64,000 nt of DNA from Avena insularis (GCA_023614405.1 CM042688.1:380667331-380731330); one strand, 5' to 3'; shown: positions 20,948 to 36,279, counted from the stretch's first letter. Notes: generated by a model not told the origin, from the letters alone. Made by a program: numbers and translations.

Positions 20948-23900
20948 AAAGACACATGTATCCATAGGCAAAAATGTTCTTCTTCATGGTATGAAAAGAC
21001 ACATGCCATGCAATGACACTGGTGGATCCTAAGTTGTTGTTATGAAAAGAACAATGCCACATGCAATGTGACACTGTGGATCCGTGATGTGGGATTAGAA
21101 AGAACACATGCAATGACACTGTATCTGGTTATGTAGTCCATAGGCATCAGGAAAAGAACACATGCAATGACACTAGTGGATCCATATATGTGGTATGTGG
21201 AAAGAACACACATGTAATGACACTGTGGATCTACAGTTGCATTAGTAAAAAGAGCACACATGCAATGACACTAGTGGATCCATATGTGTGTATGTGAAAT
21301 ATAAACACACACATGCAATGAACTTCGCTAGTTGTTAGTAAAAGAACACACATGCAATTTATTATCAGACACCTGTAATCCATGTGTGGTCTCTAAAGAG
21401 AACACATACCGCAATGAATTTGATTGTTGTTCTCAAAAGAACACACATACAATGACACTCTAGTGGGATCCATAGGTGGTATGTGAAAGAAAGAACACAT
21501 GAAATGACATCAAGGATCTTGTTGGTAAAAGAACACACATTGCAATGACACTAGTGGATCTAATAGGTAGGCGTGAAAAGGTTAGCACTCAGAAATGACT
21601 CTGGTTGTTGTTACTGAAAAGAATACACATGTAATGACACTGTGGATCCATAGGTGTATGTGAAAAGAACAGCACAGCTGATGTTAGTGAAAAGAACACA
21701 CATGCAATGACACTGTGGATCTAGCATATGTGGTATGTGAAAAGAACACACATGCAACATGGACTTCAAGGGATCCATATGTTAGCAAAAAGTAACACAC
21801 ATGCAATGACACTGGTGGATCCATAGGTGCATTGTGAAAAGAACACATGCAATGACACTAGTGGATCCATGTGGTCTATGTGTTAAATCACACATGCAAT
21901 GACTTCGTTGTCATGTTATAAAAAGAACACATGCAATGACATCAGGGACGGGCGTGTGGTCTCTAGCAGAACACATGCAATGAATCTGGTTGTTGTTAGT
22001 AAAAAGTAGAATATTAACATGCAAAGGACACCTGTGGATCCATAGGTGGATTGTGAAAAGAACACACATGCAATGATATCAGACATTGTGATCCATATGT
22101 GGTATGTGAAAAGAAACACACATGCAATGACTCGTTGTCATGTTAGTAAAAGAAGACATGCAATGACACTCAGGGATCCATAGGTACTGTGAAAGAACAC
22201 ACATGCAATGACACTTGGATTCATGTATGGTCTCTCAAGAGAACACACATTTCAATGACACTAGTGCTGATGGCATAGGTGGTATGTGAAAAGAACACTC
22301 ATGGAAAATGACTGGTTGCTTGTTACTAAAAGATCACACATAATGACACCGGTGGATCCATAGGGTGGATTGCAAAAGAAATACACATGCAATGACACTG
22401 GTGGATCCATGGGTATGTGAAAAGAAATACACATGCAAATGACTTCGTTGTTGTTAGTAAAAATACACACATGCAATGACACTCAGGTGGATCCAGGTGG
22501 ATTATAGGTGGACAGAAAAGAACACACATGCAATGGCTCATTCTAGATTCCATGTGTGGTCTTCTAAGAGAACACACATTCAATGACACCGGTGGATCCA
22601 TATGGTATGTGAAAAAGTGTTACACACATGCAATGACACCGGTGGATCCAGGTGTGTATGTGAATAGAATATTTCACATGAGTCAATGAGTCCTGGCTGT
22701 TGTTGCTAGTAAAAAGAACACACATGCAATGACAATCGGTGGATCCAGGTGGATTGTGAAAGAGCACACATGCAAATGACACTAGTGGATCTATATGTAT
22801 ATGAAAAGAACACACATGCAATTACTCGTTGTTGGTAAAAAGGTGCACACATGCAATTACACTGTGGATCCATGTGGTATGTGAAAAGAACACACACTCA
22901 ATGACTCGTTGTCAGTAGTAAAAAGAACACACATGCAATGACCTGTTGTTGTCAAGAAAAGAAATACACATGCAACGACAACCGGGTGGATCCATGTGTG
23001 GTCTCTAAAGAGAACTCACATTTCAATGACTCATCATTGCTAGTAAAAGAACACACATGCAATGACATCAGGATCCATGTGGTCTCTATAGAGAACACAC
23101 ACGACATGACTTTGGGTGGTTGTGAGCAAAAAGAAGACACATGCAATGACACCGGTGGATCCATAGGTGGTCTGTGAAAAGAACACACACATGCAGTGAA
23201 ATCAGGATCCATGTGTGGTCTGTGAAGAGAACACACATTTCAATGACACTGGCGGGGATCCATAGGGTGGTATGTGAAAAGAATACCATCAAATGACTCG
23301 TTGTTAGTAAGGTGTTAGTAAAGAACACACATGTAATGACACCGGTGGATCCATAGATTGTGAAAAAGAACACACATGCAATGACACTGTGGATCCATAT
23401 GTGGTGATGTGAAAAGAACACACATGCAATGACTCTGGGTTGTCATACTAAAAAAAGAACACACATGCAATGACACCTGTGGATCCATAGGTGATTGTGA
23501 AAAGAATACACATGCATTGGCATTGACATGAGGGATCCATGTGTGGTCTCCAAGAGATCACACATTTCAATGACATTGTGGATCCATATGTGGTATGTGA
23601 AAACAGTGCCACAATGACTCCATGAATATTGTTAGTAAAAAGAACACACTGCTCAATGACACCGGTGGGATCTATATGGTGGTGTGAAAAAGAACACACA
23701 TGCAATGACACTGGTGGATCCATATGTGGGCTATGTGAAAAGAACACATATCGGGACAATGACTCGTTGTCATAGTAAAAGCACACATGGGGGAATACAA
23801 TGACACTAGTGGATCCACATGTGGCTATGTGAAAAGAACACACATGTAATGACCTTTGGTTGTCATGCATAGTAAAAAGCACACATGCATCGGGACACTC

Positions 23901-26900
23901 GGTGGATCCATATGGTATGTGAAAAGAACACACATTGGGATGACTCTCGCTGTTAGTCGCGAAAAGAACACACATGCAATGACACTAGTGGGATCCATAT
24001 GTGGTATGTGAAAGAACACACATGTAATGACTTTGGTTAAGTCATAGTAAAGAAGCAAACATGCAATTACACCGTGGATCCATCCGTGGGTAGCGTGGAA
24101 AGAACATACATTTCAATGACTCGTTGTTGTTAGTAAAAGAACACATGGAATGACATCAGGATTCAGTGTGTGGTCTCAAGAGAACACACATGACCGACTG
24201 GGAATGTTGATCCATAGGTGGATTATGAAAAGAACACATGCAATGACACTGTGTGGATCCATATGTGGTATGTGAAAAGTGCGACACACATGCAATGACC
24301 CATGATTTAGTAAAAAGAACACACATGCAATGACATCTGTGGGATCCGTGAGGTGGATTGTGAAAAAGAACACACATGCAATGACACCGTGATTCCATAT
24401 GTAGTATGTGAAAAGAACACTGCGTTTCAATGACTCCGGCTGATGTTAGTAAAAAGAATACACATGTAATGACACTGCAGGGATCCATAGGTGCATTGTG
24501 AAAAGAGCACACATGCAATTTATCACTTATGGGATCCACATATGTATGTGAAACACACATGCAAATACCTGCTGGATCAACTAAGGGTTGTTGTTAGTAA
24601 AAAGAACACACATGCAATGACATCAGGATTCATGTGTGGTCTCTAAAGAGTAATACACATGCAATGAATTTTGTTGTTAGTAAAAGAACACACATACAAT
24701 GACACTCGGGTGGGATCCAGGTGGATTGTGAGAAAGAACACACATGCAATGTACGACACTGCTGGATCCATGTATGGTCTCAAGAGAAACACATTTCAAT
24801 GACACTAGTGGATCCAGGTAGGGTAGCGTGTGAAAAGAACACCTTTTGAAATGACTGCTGTTGTTACAAAAAAGAACACACATGCAATGACACCGGTGGA
24901 TCCATAGGTGGATTGTGAAAAGAACACATGCAATGATGACATCTGTGGATCCATGTGGTATGTGAAAAGAACACACATGCAATGACCTCTGCATGTTAGT
25001 AAAAAGAAACACACATGCAATGACACCGGTGGATCCTAGGGTATGGTGAAAAGAACACACATGCAATGACACCGTATCCTCAGGTGGATGTGTATCATAC
25101 ACGCAATGGCACTTCAGTGGATCCATGTGTGGTTCTCCAAGAGAACACACATTTCATTGACACTGGTGGATCCATTTGTGGTATGTTAAAAGAACACACA
25201 TGCAATGACACTGGTGGATCCATATGTGGTATGTGAAAAGAATAAACATTTCAATGAGTCCGGGGTCATGTTAGTGAAAAAGAACACACATGCAATGACA
25301 TCTATGGATCCATGGTGGATTTCAGGAAAAATAGCACACATGCAATGACACTAGTGGATATATATGTATGTGAAAAGAACACATGCAATTACTTCCTGCT
25401 GTTAGTAAAAAGCACACATGCAATTACACTGGTGGATTCATATGTGGTAGCGTGAAAAGAACACATACTAATGACTCGTTGTTGTTAGTAAAAAGAACAC
25501 ACATGCAATGACTCTGGTCAAGTTAGCGAGTAAAACAGCCATACATGCAACGACACTGTGGATCCATGTGTGTATTTCAAGAGAACTCACATTTCAGTGA
25601 CACTGTCACTGTTGTTAGTAAAAAGAACACACATGCAATGACATCGGTGATCCATGTGTGGTCTCTAAAGAGAACAAACATGACATGACTCTGCTGGTTG
25701 TGAGGAAAAAGAAGAAACATGCACTGACACTGGTGGATCCAGCGGTGGATTGGGAAAAGAACACATGAACAGAAACTCAGGATCCATGTGTGGTCTCAAG
25801 AGCTTAACATTGGCCATTCTGAATGACACCGGTGGATCCATAGGTATGTGAAAGAACAAATGCATGAAATGACTGCTGTTAGGTAAAAAGAACATGCACA
25901 TGCAATGACACTGTGGATCCACAGGTGATTGTGAAAAGAACACACATGCAATGACACTGGTGGATCCATATGTGGTATGTGAAAAGAACTCACATGTAAA
26001 TGACTCTGGTTGTTGTTACACAAAAGAACACACATGCAATGACACAATCGTGGATCCATAGGTGGATTGTGAAAAGAACACACATGCAATGACACTGGTG
26101 GATCCATGTGTGGTCTCTGAAGAGAACACACATTTCAATGACATTGGTGGATCCATATGTGGTATGTGAAAAAACAGTCATGAAATGACTCTGGTTGTTG
26201 TTAGTAAAAAGAACACACGGTTCAATGACACTATTGGATCTATATGTGGTATGTGAAAAGAACACACATGCCATGACACTGGTGGATCCATATGTGGTAT
26301 GTGAAAAGAACACACATGCAATGACTCTGGTTGTTGTTAGTAAAAAGTGTTCACACATGCAATGGTTATACACCCTAGTGGATCTTTAGGTGATGGTGAA
26401 AACAATATTATGCAATGGCACTTTGGGGGATCCAAGCGTGTGGTCTCCAAGAGAACACATTTTCAATGACACTGTGGATCCATATGTATGTGAAAAGAAC
26501 ACACATGCAATGACAATCAGTGATCCATATGTGGTATGTGAAAATAAAAAACGTTACAATGAGCCTGGTTGTTGTAATTAAAAAGAACACACATGCAATG
26601 ACACCGGTGGTAACTCCATAGGTGGATTGTGAAAATAGCACACATGCAATGGACACTAGTGGATCTATATGTGGTATGTGAAAAGAACACACATGCAATT
26701 ACTCGTCAAGTTAGTAAAAAAAGCACACATGCACTACACTCTGTGGATCCATATGTAAGTGTGAAAAGAACATACTTCAATGACTTTAAGGTTGTTAGTA
26801 AAAGAACACACATGCAATGACTCTGTTGTTGTGAGTGAAACCGAAATACACATGCAACGACATCGTGGATCCATGTGGTCTCTCAAGAGAACTCACACTA

Positions 26901-29900
26901 ACAACGCATTTCTCAAGTTGTTGTTAGTAAAAGAACACACATGCAATGACATCAGGATCCATGTGTGTCTCTCTAAAGAGAACACACATGACATGACTGT
27001 GGTTGTGAGTAAAAAGGAAGAAAACATGCAAATGACACTGGTGGATCCATAGTGGATTGTAAAAAGAACACACATGCAATGAAATCAGGATCCATGTGTG
27101 GTCTCCTCAAGAGAAACACATTTCAATGACACTCAGGATCCATAGGTGGTATGGCGTTAAGAATGCTCATGAAATGACTCGGTTGTTGGTAAAAGAACAC
27201 ACATACAATGACACCGGTGGGATCCATAGGTGGATTGTGAAATAGTACACACATGCAATGACACTGTGGATCCGCGCGTGGTATGTGAAAAGAACACATG
27301 CAATGACTCTGGAAGTTGTTGTTACTAAAAGAACACACCTGCAATGACACTGTGGGATCCATAGTGGATTGTGAAAGAACACATGCACGACACTAGGGAT
27401 CCATGTGGTCTCCAAGAGAACACACATTTCAATGACATTGGTGGATCCATGCGTAAAGCTAAGCAGGGAAAACAAATAAGGAAATGTACCCAGCTATTAA
27501 AAGTTAGTAAAAGAACACTACGGCTTAATGACACTGGTGGATCTATGTGGTGTGAAAAGAACACATGTAACATGACACTGTGATTCATATGTAGGTATGT
27601 GAAAAGAACACGCATTTCGATGACTCGTCAAGTTGTTAGAAAAAGAACAATAAGCAAATGACACTAGTGGATCCATATGTGGGCGTGAAAAAGAACACAC
27701 ATGTAATTACTTATTGTTCATAGTAAAGCACACATGCAATTAATTACACGGTGAATCCATCCAGTGGTATGTGAAAAGAAATAACACATTTCAATGACTC
27801 GGGTTCATGTTAGTAAAAGAACACACATGGAATGACATCAGGATCCATGTGTGGTCTCAAGAGAACACACACACGGGACTCTCAAGCTAAGTATGTTAGT
27901 AAAAAGAAATACATATGCAATGACACTGGTGGATCCATGTGTGGTCTCTTTTGAAGAGAACACCCATTTCAATGACTCGTTATTGTTAGTAAAAAGAACA
28001 CACATGCAATGACATCAGGATCCATGCGTGGTCTCTCTAAAGAGAACACATTACGTAATGACACCGGTGGATCCATAGGTGGATCAGGAAAAGAACACGT
28101 ACGTACATGACACTGTGGATCCATATGTGGTAGTAGTGAAAAGGACACACATGCAATGACTCCTGTTGTTGCTAGTAAAAGAACACACATGCAATGACAC
28201 CGGTAATCCGTAGGTGGATTGTGAAAAAGAACACAAGCAAAATGACACCTGTGGATCCATATAGTATGTGAAAAGAACACGCTGTCAATGACTTCAAGTT
28301 GCTGATGTCAAAAGAACACACATGCAACGACACTGTGGGATCCATAGGCATTGTGAAAAGAGTACACATGTAATGACACTAGTGGATCCATATGTGGTAT
28401 GGGGAAAACAACACACATGCAATGACTCGTTGTTGTTAGCAAAAGAACACACATGCAATGACACTGGGTGAGATCCATGTGGTCTCTCGAAAGAGAACAC
28501 ATGCAATGAATCAAGTTGTTGTTAGTAAAAGAAATTGACATGCAATGACACTCGTGGGATCCATAGGTGATTTGCAAAAAACACACATGCAATGACACTG
28601 CCGATCCATGTATGGTCTCTCAAGAACACATTCTCAATGACACTAGTGGATCCATATGTGGTATGTGAAAAGCAACACTCATGAAAATGACTGTTGTTGT
28701 TACCAAAAAACACAGAATACATGCAATGACACCTGTGGATCCATAGGTGGATTGTGAAAAGAACACATGCAATGACACTGTGGATCCATATGGTGTGAAA
28801 AGAACACGACATGCAATGACTGTTCAAGGTTGATATAGTAAAACACACACATGCAATGACACTGGTGATCTTAGTGGGATGGTGAAAGAACACATGCAAT
28901 GGCACTTAGGGATTCATGTGTCTTCTAAGAGAACACACGTTTAATGACACTGGGTGGATCCATGTGGTATGTGAAAAGAACACACATGCAATGACACTGT
29001 GGGATCCATATGTGGTATGTGAAAAGAATAAACATTTCATCGAGTCTCTGTTGTTAGTAAAAAGAACACATTACATGCAATGACACTGTGATCCATAGGT
29101 GGATTGTGAAAATAGCACACATGCAATGACACTAGTGGATCTATATGTGGTATGTGTGAAAAGCAACACACATGCAATTATTCTTGCTTGTTAGTAAAAG
29201 AAACACATGTAATTACACCTGTGGATCCATATGTATGTGAAAAGAACACATACTTCAATACTTCCGTTGTTAAGTTACAGTAAAAAGAACACACATGCAA
29301 TGACTCTAGTTGTTGTGAGTAAAATGAAATACATGCAACGCATACCATGTGGATCCATGTGGTCTCCAAGAGAACTCACATTTCAATGACTTGGCTATCG
29401 TTACAGTAAAAGAACACACATGCAATGACATGGATGGGATCCATGTGTGGTCTCTAAAGAACACACATGACATGACTCGCTGGTTGTGAGCAAAAGAAAC
29501 AGCAAACAGCACTGGTGGATCCATAGGTGGATTTCAGAAAAGAACACACATGCAATGAAATCAGGATCCATGTGGTCTCAAGAGAACACACATTTCAATG
29601 ACACTCAGGATCCATAGGTATATGTGAAAGAACAATATGAAATGACTCTGTCACATGCTAGTAAAAAGAACACACATGCAATGACCGGGGTGGATCCAGG
29701 TGGATTGTGAAAGAACACACATGCAATGACAGTGGTGGATCCATATGTGGTATGTGAAAAGAACACACATGCAATGACTCTGGTTGCTGTTACTAAAAAT
29801 AACACACATGTAATGACACCGTGGTGGGATCCATAGGTGGATTGTGAAAAGAACACACATGCAATGACATCGTGGATCCATGTGTGGTCTCCTGAAGAGA

Positions 29901-32900
29901 ACACACATTTCAATGACATTGGTGGATCCATAGGTAGAGGTGTGGAAAAAACAAGTGAAATGACTGTTGTTGTTAGTAAAAAGAACAATACTGCTTAATG
30001 ACACCGGTGGATCTATATGTGGTATGTGAAAAGAACACACATGTAATGTGACACGGTGGATCCATATGTGGTATGTGAAAAGAACATGCACATTTTTTTT
30101 GATGACTTGCAAGAAACAGCAGTAAAAAGAACACACATGCAATGACACTAGGATCCATATGTGTAAGTGTGAAAAGAACACATGTAATGATCTTGGTTGT
30201 TGTTAGTAAAAAGCACACATGCAATTACACCGGTGGATCCATCCGTGGTATGTGAAAAGCAACACACATTTCAATGACTCACAAGTTGTTAGTAAAAGAA
30301 CACACACATGCTGAATGACATCAGGGATCCATGTGTGGTCTCCAAGAGAACACACATGCACCCATCAAGTTGTTGTTAGTAAAAGAAAATACATATGCAA
30401 TGACATCAGGGATCCATGTGGTCTTCAAGAGAACACACATTTCAATGACTCGTTATTGTTAGTGTAAAAAGAACACACATGTAATGACATGAGGATCCAT
30501 GTGTGTCTCTAAAGAAGAACACATGCAATACAATGACACCGTGGATCCATAATGGGATTGCAAAAGTGGAAAAGAACACATGCAATGACACTGTGGATCC
30601 ATATGTATGTGAAAAGTGTAACACACACGTAGCGTGCTTATTGAAAGCATGCAGTAAAAGAACACACATGCAATGACACCAGATCCAAGAGGGTGGATTG
30701 TGGAAAAAGAACATGCATGCAATGACACCGGTGGATCCATATGTAGTATGTGTGAAAAAGAACACGTTTTCAATGACTCGTTGATGTTGGGGTAAAAGAA
30801 CACACATGCATGACACTCAGTGATCGTATAGGTGTATCAGTGAAAGAGCACACATCCAATGACACTAGTGGATCCATATGTGGAAGTGTGGAAACAACAC
30901 ACATGCAATGACTCGGTTGTTGTTAGTAAAAGAACACACATGCAATGACATCAGGATCCATGTGGTCTCTAAAGAGAACACACATGCAATGAATTCAAGT
31001 TGTTGTTAGTAAAAAGAACACACATGCAATGACACCTGGTGGATCCATAGGTGATTGTGAAAAGAACACACATGCAATGACACTTCTAAGTGATTCATGT
31101 ATGGTCTTCTGGAAGAACACACATTTCAATGACACTAGTGATCCATAGGTGGTATGTGAAAAGAACAAGCCATGAAATGACTCATCATTGCCATGTTGCT
31201 AAAAGACACACATGCAATGTACATGACACTGGTGGATCCATAGGTGGATTGTGAAAAGAACACACATGCAATGAAACTAGTGGATCCATATGTGGTATGT
31301 GAAAGAACACATGCAATGACTATGGTTGTTAGTAAAAAAGAACAATACATACGCAATGTGACAATGGTGGATCCATAGGTGATTGTGAAAAGAACACACA
31401 TGTACGGCATTCTTAGGGATCCATGTGGTCTCTGAAGAGAACACACATTTCACAATGACATTGGTGGATCCATATGTGGTATGTGAAAAACAGTCATGAA
31501 ATGACCTGTGGTTGGTTGTTAGTAAAAGAACACACGGCTCAGTTTCAACACACTGTGGGATCTATATATGGTATGTGAAAAGAATACACACATGCAATGA
31601 CACTGGTGGATCCACATGGTGGTATGTGAAAGAATTAACATTACTTTGATGAGACTCGTTGTTGGTAAGAAAAGAACACACATGCAATGACACTCATCGA
31701 TCCATATGTGGTATGTGTTAATCACACATGTAATCACTTTGGTTGTCAGTTAGTGAAAAGCACACATGTACTGGCACTGGTGGATCCATCCGTGGTATGT
31801 GTAAAAAGAACATACATTTCAATGACTCGGGTCGTTGTCATATAAAAGAAACACACATGGAATGAACTCGGTGGATCCCATGTGTGGTATCTAAGAGAAC
31901 ACACATGCAATCGACTCTGGCTGTTATAGTGCAAAAGAAACACATATGCAATGACACTGGTGGATCCATGTGTGGTCTTGAAGAAGACACACATTTCAAT
32001 GACTCTCGTTATCATAGTAAAAAGAACACACATTTAATGACACTGTGGATCCATGTGTGGTCTCTAAAGAGAACACACATGCAATGACACTGTGGATCCA
32101 TAGGTGGATTGTGAAAAAGAAAACACATGCAATGACACTCAGTGATCCATGTGGTATGTGAAAAGAACACACATGCAATGGACACTGGACAGCAGTTAGT
32201 AAAAAGAACACACATGCAATGACACTGTGGATTCAGTAGGTGGATTTCGGGGAAAGAACACACATGCAATGATACTGGTGGATCTATATGCAGTATGTGA
32301 AAAAGAACACGCGCTTTCAATGACTCTGTTGATAGCAGTAAAAGAACACACATGTAATGACACTGCGGATCTCAAGTGTGCATTGTGAAAGAGCACATGG
32401 TATGCAAGGGACACTAGTGATCCATATAGGTGGAAGTGTGAAAAGAACACTCATGAAAATGACTCTGGTCACAGTTGTTACTAAAAGAACACACACATGC
32501 ACAAGGCTCCGGTGGATCCATAGGTGGATTGTGAAGAATTACACACAGCAATGACACCGGGTGGATCCATGTGGTAGGCGTGAAAAAGAACACACATGCA
32601 ATGACTCTGTTGTTGTTAGTAAAGAAGGCCACATGCAATGACACTGTGGACCCTTAGGTGGATGGTGAAAAGAACACAAATATGCAATGACACAGTGATC
32701 CATATGTGGTATGTGAAAAAGAACACACATGCAAATACCTGTTGTCATATAGTAAAAAGCAACACACATGCAATGACACCGGGTGGGATCCATAGGTGGA
32801 TGGTGAAAAGAACACACATGCATGGCATCTTGTAGATCCACAGTAAGTTCTGAAGAAGAACACACATTTCAATGACACTGGTGGGATCCATATGTGGTAT

Positions 32901-34998
32901 GTGAAAAGAACACACATGCAATGACACTGTGGATCCATATGGTATGTGAAAAGAATAAACATTTCCAATGAGTCTGTCATGTTAGTAAAAAGAACACACA
33001 TGCAATGACACTGTGGATCCATAGGTGGATAGCAAATAGCACACACATGCAACGCACACTAGTGATCTAGGGTGTGTGGGCGTGAAAAGAATCAATACAT
33101 GCAACTACTCGTTGCGGTTGTTAGTAAAAAAGCGCTATGCAATTACACTGTGGATCCATATGTGGTATGTGAAAAGAACACATACTAAATGACTTGTTGT
33201 TGTTAGTAAAAAGAACATACATGCAATGGACTTCGTTGTTGTGAGTAAAAACGAAAATCACATATGCAATCTATATCTGTGATTCCAAGTGTAAAGTCTC
33301 GAAGAGAACCTGACAGCTGACTCGCTTGTTGTTAGTAAAAAGAACACACATGCAATGACATCAGGATCCATGTGTGGCTCTCTAAAGAGAACACACATGA
33401 CATTACTTGGTGGTTGTGAGTAAAAAAGAAGAAACATGCAATGACACTGTGGGATCCATAGGTGTACTGTGAAAGAACACACATGCAATGAAATCGGTGG
33501 ATCCATGTAGTGGTCTTCAAGAGAGAGACACATTTCAATGACACCAGTGGATCCATAGGGTGGTATGTGAAAAGCAACACTGTGGAAATGACTCCGGTCA
33601 TGTTACATTAAAAAGAACACACATGCAATGTGACACTGTGTGGATCCATAGGTGGATCATGTGAAAAGAACACACATGCAATGACACCGGTGGGATCCAA
33701 GTGTGGTGGGCGAAAAGAACACACACAAAGGACTATGGTTAAGAGCCGCTGGGTGGTAAAAAGAACACACATGCAATGACACTGGTGGATCCATAGGTGG
33801 ATGGTGAAAAAGAACACACATGCAATGGCATTCTAGGGATCCATGTGTGGTCTCTAAGAGACACATTACATTTAAATGACACCTGTGGATCCATATGGTA
33901 TGTGAAAAGAACACATGTAATGACACTGGTGGGATCCATATGGTAATGTGAAAGAATAAACATTTCAATGAGTCTGGTTGTTGCTAGTAAAAGAACACAC
34001 ATGCAAACACACTGGTAATCCATAGGGTGGATTGCAGGTCAAAGACACACATGCAATACACTAGTGGGATCCATATGTGGTATGTGAAAGAAATCACATA
34101 CTCAATGACTCTGGTCGTTGTTAGCAAAAGAACACACACATGCAATTACACCAGGATCCATATGGTATGTGAAAAGAACACATACTTCTCCAATGACTCT
34201 GCTGTTGTTATAAAAAGAACACACATGCAATGACTCTGGTTGTTGTGAGTAAACCTAAAATACATGCAACACGTAGGGGATCCATGTGTGGTCTCCAAGA
34301 ACTCACATTTCAATGACTCTGGTTGTCATGCAGTAAAAAAGAACACACATGCAATGACACATCAGGATCCATGTGTGGTCTCTGGAAGAGAACACACACA
34401 TATGACCTGTGGCCAGAAAAGAAGAACATGCAATTTATCAATCGGTATCCATAGGTGGATTGTGAAAAGAACACACATGTAATGAAATCAGGATCCATGT
34501 GGTTCTCAAGAGAAACCATTTCAATGCACTGTGGATCCATAGGTGGTATAGAAAGAAATGGGCCATGAAATGACTTCGTCAGCAAAAGAACACACATGCA
34601 ATGACACTGTATCCATAGGTGGATTGTGAAAAGAACACACATGCAATGACACTGTGGATCCATATGGGTATGTGAAAAGAAACATGCTTTCAACTGACTG
34701 GCCGATGTTAGTAAAAAGAACACACATGTAAATACTAATCAGGGATCCATAGGTGGATTGTGAAAAGAACACACATGTAATGACATCAGGGATTCATGTG
34801 TGGTCTCAAGAGCACACACATTTCAACACATTGGTGGATCCATATGTAGTGTGAAAAACAGTCATGAAATGGACTCTAAGTTGTTAGTAAAAGAACACAC
34901 TATTAGACACCTGTGGATTCATATGTGGTATGTGAAAAGAAACACATGCAATGAAATTTGAATGGTACTGGTGGATCCATAGGCGGATTGTGAAAAGA
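20948..34998 (+). repeat. Satellite array A (irregular, ~45-bp monomers)
   Basis: About 14 kb of tandem monomers, each opening with a core containing AACACACATGCAATGAC. The core is followed by a long tail with GGATCC or a short GTTGTTGTTAGT tail. The 356-bp order of array B is mostly lost here. Private variants are common: CAGTCATGAAATGAC (26,168, 31,488, 34,858), ATACATGCAACGAC-like (22,970, 25,540, 26,841, 29,330, 33,250, 34,256), AATAAACATTTCAATGAGTC-like (25,250, 29,030, 32,955, 33,956) and GGATCCATCCGTGG-like (24,071, 27,757, 30,238, 31,786). They recur at about 1.0-1.3 kb or multiples. All ORFs here are by-products of the tandem repeat. Confidence 0.95.
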
Positions 34999-36272
34999 TA
35001 TTTTCCCTCTCTCTCTGTCACAAATCTCACAAAAGCCCAAACGTGTGGAGATCCCAAACATGTGCTCACTCTGGGTGTTATGCCCTGATTGGCTGACACA
35101 GATGTCACGCGGATCGTCTCCACCAACCGTTGATCCCATGTGATCCAACGGTCAGGATAACCCCTCCCTTCTCCACTTTTTTATGCATGGTCAATCCTGC
35201 CACCTCTCTATCCGCTTCCAATCCGATACTTTACCCCCATAAACAAGTGAAAATCCAATAAAAATAAATAAAATAAATGATCATATTTCAAGAAGCCATC
35301 GCCTTCATCTTCCGGTTTGTCCTCGCTTCATCAACGCCATGGTCCATGTTATCGCCGCCGCCGGTGCCTCCTCCGATGACTCGACACCGCCTCTTCCTCA
35401 AATAAGCACGCTTATCCTCATCGGAGTCCTCCTCCTCTTCGTAGTCCCATGGGTCCACGCCACTCTCCGCTTCTCCAACCGATCGATGAACGCCTCGTTG
35501 GTCGAGTCGACTCGCCCAAATAGCTATCTCTCTCTTCTTGTCCGCACGCCGGGGCAACACGCACCCGTCTCGCCGCTACTTTGCGCGCCGTCCGACGCCG
35601 CAGTACCCCACGCCCTCCCACGCGCCGGTACGAGCTTCGACGCTGGCGTATCCTCGAGTGCCGGCGTCGGCGGATCCTAGCGCGGTCGGACACGACGTCT
35701 TTGCCTCAGCAGCGATCGCGAGCACGGACGATGTAGCAAGAGACGGGGACGCAAGACGCCGCGACGGGCTTGGACCTGCCATTGCCACGGCGAGGGGGCA
35801 TCGTGCTCGAGGTAGTTGCTTCCGAATGGTCGGCGGTGGGTACACGTAGCGGGTGCCTATATGATCAAGGACGAGCAGCAGCCAAGGCGCCGTGTCCACG
35901 CATGCATTTGTCGATTATCAAAAAAGTAATATCTCGCGACGAACATAATTTGATTACAACAAAAGTGGCACAACGTATTCTAGACTCGAAATATCTCGTA
36001 TGCGTGCTCACGTGGAGTTCGACGGAGTTGGACGTGCCCACGGATCATGCAGCAGCGCGCGCGCGCCATTGCCCCATCAACACGCGGACACACGCACGCG
36101 GATGTGCGCGCCGATTCCGCGGATGACCACCCGGCTCGCACTTCTTATTATATACTGGATTTGGGCGCCAAAGACCATTGAAGTGTCCATCGCAATAAAG
36201 ACAAGTCCCATCGATTCCCTACCCCTGCCTCCCTAGCTTATTTGAGAAGGTAGACCGTACACGGTAGACTTG
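34999..36272. other. Island, left part: promoter-like and GC-rich sequence without a clear gene
   Basis: It starts with a CT run, then a stretch with a CCAAT-type box (GATTGGCT, near 35,090) and paired ATCCAACGGTC-like motifs. A GC-rich block at about 35,330-35,870 has overlapping ORFs on both strands that compete with each other. The 36,050-36,070 stretch is an alternating GCGCGCGC run. A TTATATAC box lies at 36,148. Nothing identifiable beyond the weak candidate at 35,288-35,560. Confidence 0.5.
35288..35560 (-). CDS. Weak candidate: C-terminal fragment of an unidentified acidic protein
   Basis: The - strand frame has a natural-looking acidic/basic end: GVDPWDYEEEEDSDEDKRAY, then LRKRR and a Gly-rich stretch, closing with MKAMAS and a stop. 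AT-rich, 3'-UTR-like sequence follows. Upstream of Met at 35,560 the frame continues without obvious homology. A competing + strand ORF at 35,339-35,680 contains a hydrophobic stretch (STLILIGVLLLFVVPW) but has poor composition otherwise. I do not recognise the protein; it may be a gene fragment or chance. Confidence 0.25.
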   Translation of the reverse strand: MLPRRADKKREIAIWASRLDQRGVHRSVGEAESGVDPWDYEEEEDSDEDKRAYLRKRRCRVIGGGTGGGDNMDHGVDEARTNRKMKAMAS

Positions 36273-36279
36273 TATAATA
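36273..36279 (+). promoter_or_regulatory. Candidate TATA box of the coiled-coil gene remnant
   Basis: TATAATA about 100 bp before the ATG at 36,381, followed by a CT-rich leader (CTCTTACTCTTCTCCCACAC) that looks like a plant transcription start region. Confidence 0.4.

Noticed and set aside
35339..35680. 113-codon + strand ORF with one hydrophobic segment as a small membrane protein
   Set aside because: It overlaps an equally long opposite-strand ORF in GC-rich sequence, lacks known similarity, and the second half is Ala/Pro/Ser-rich without structure.
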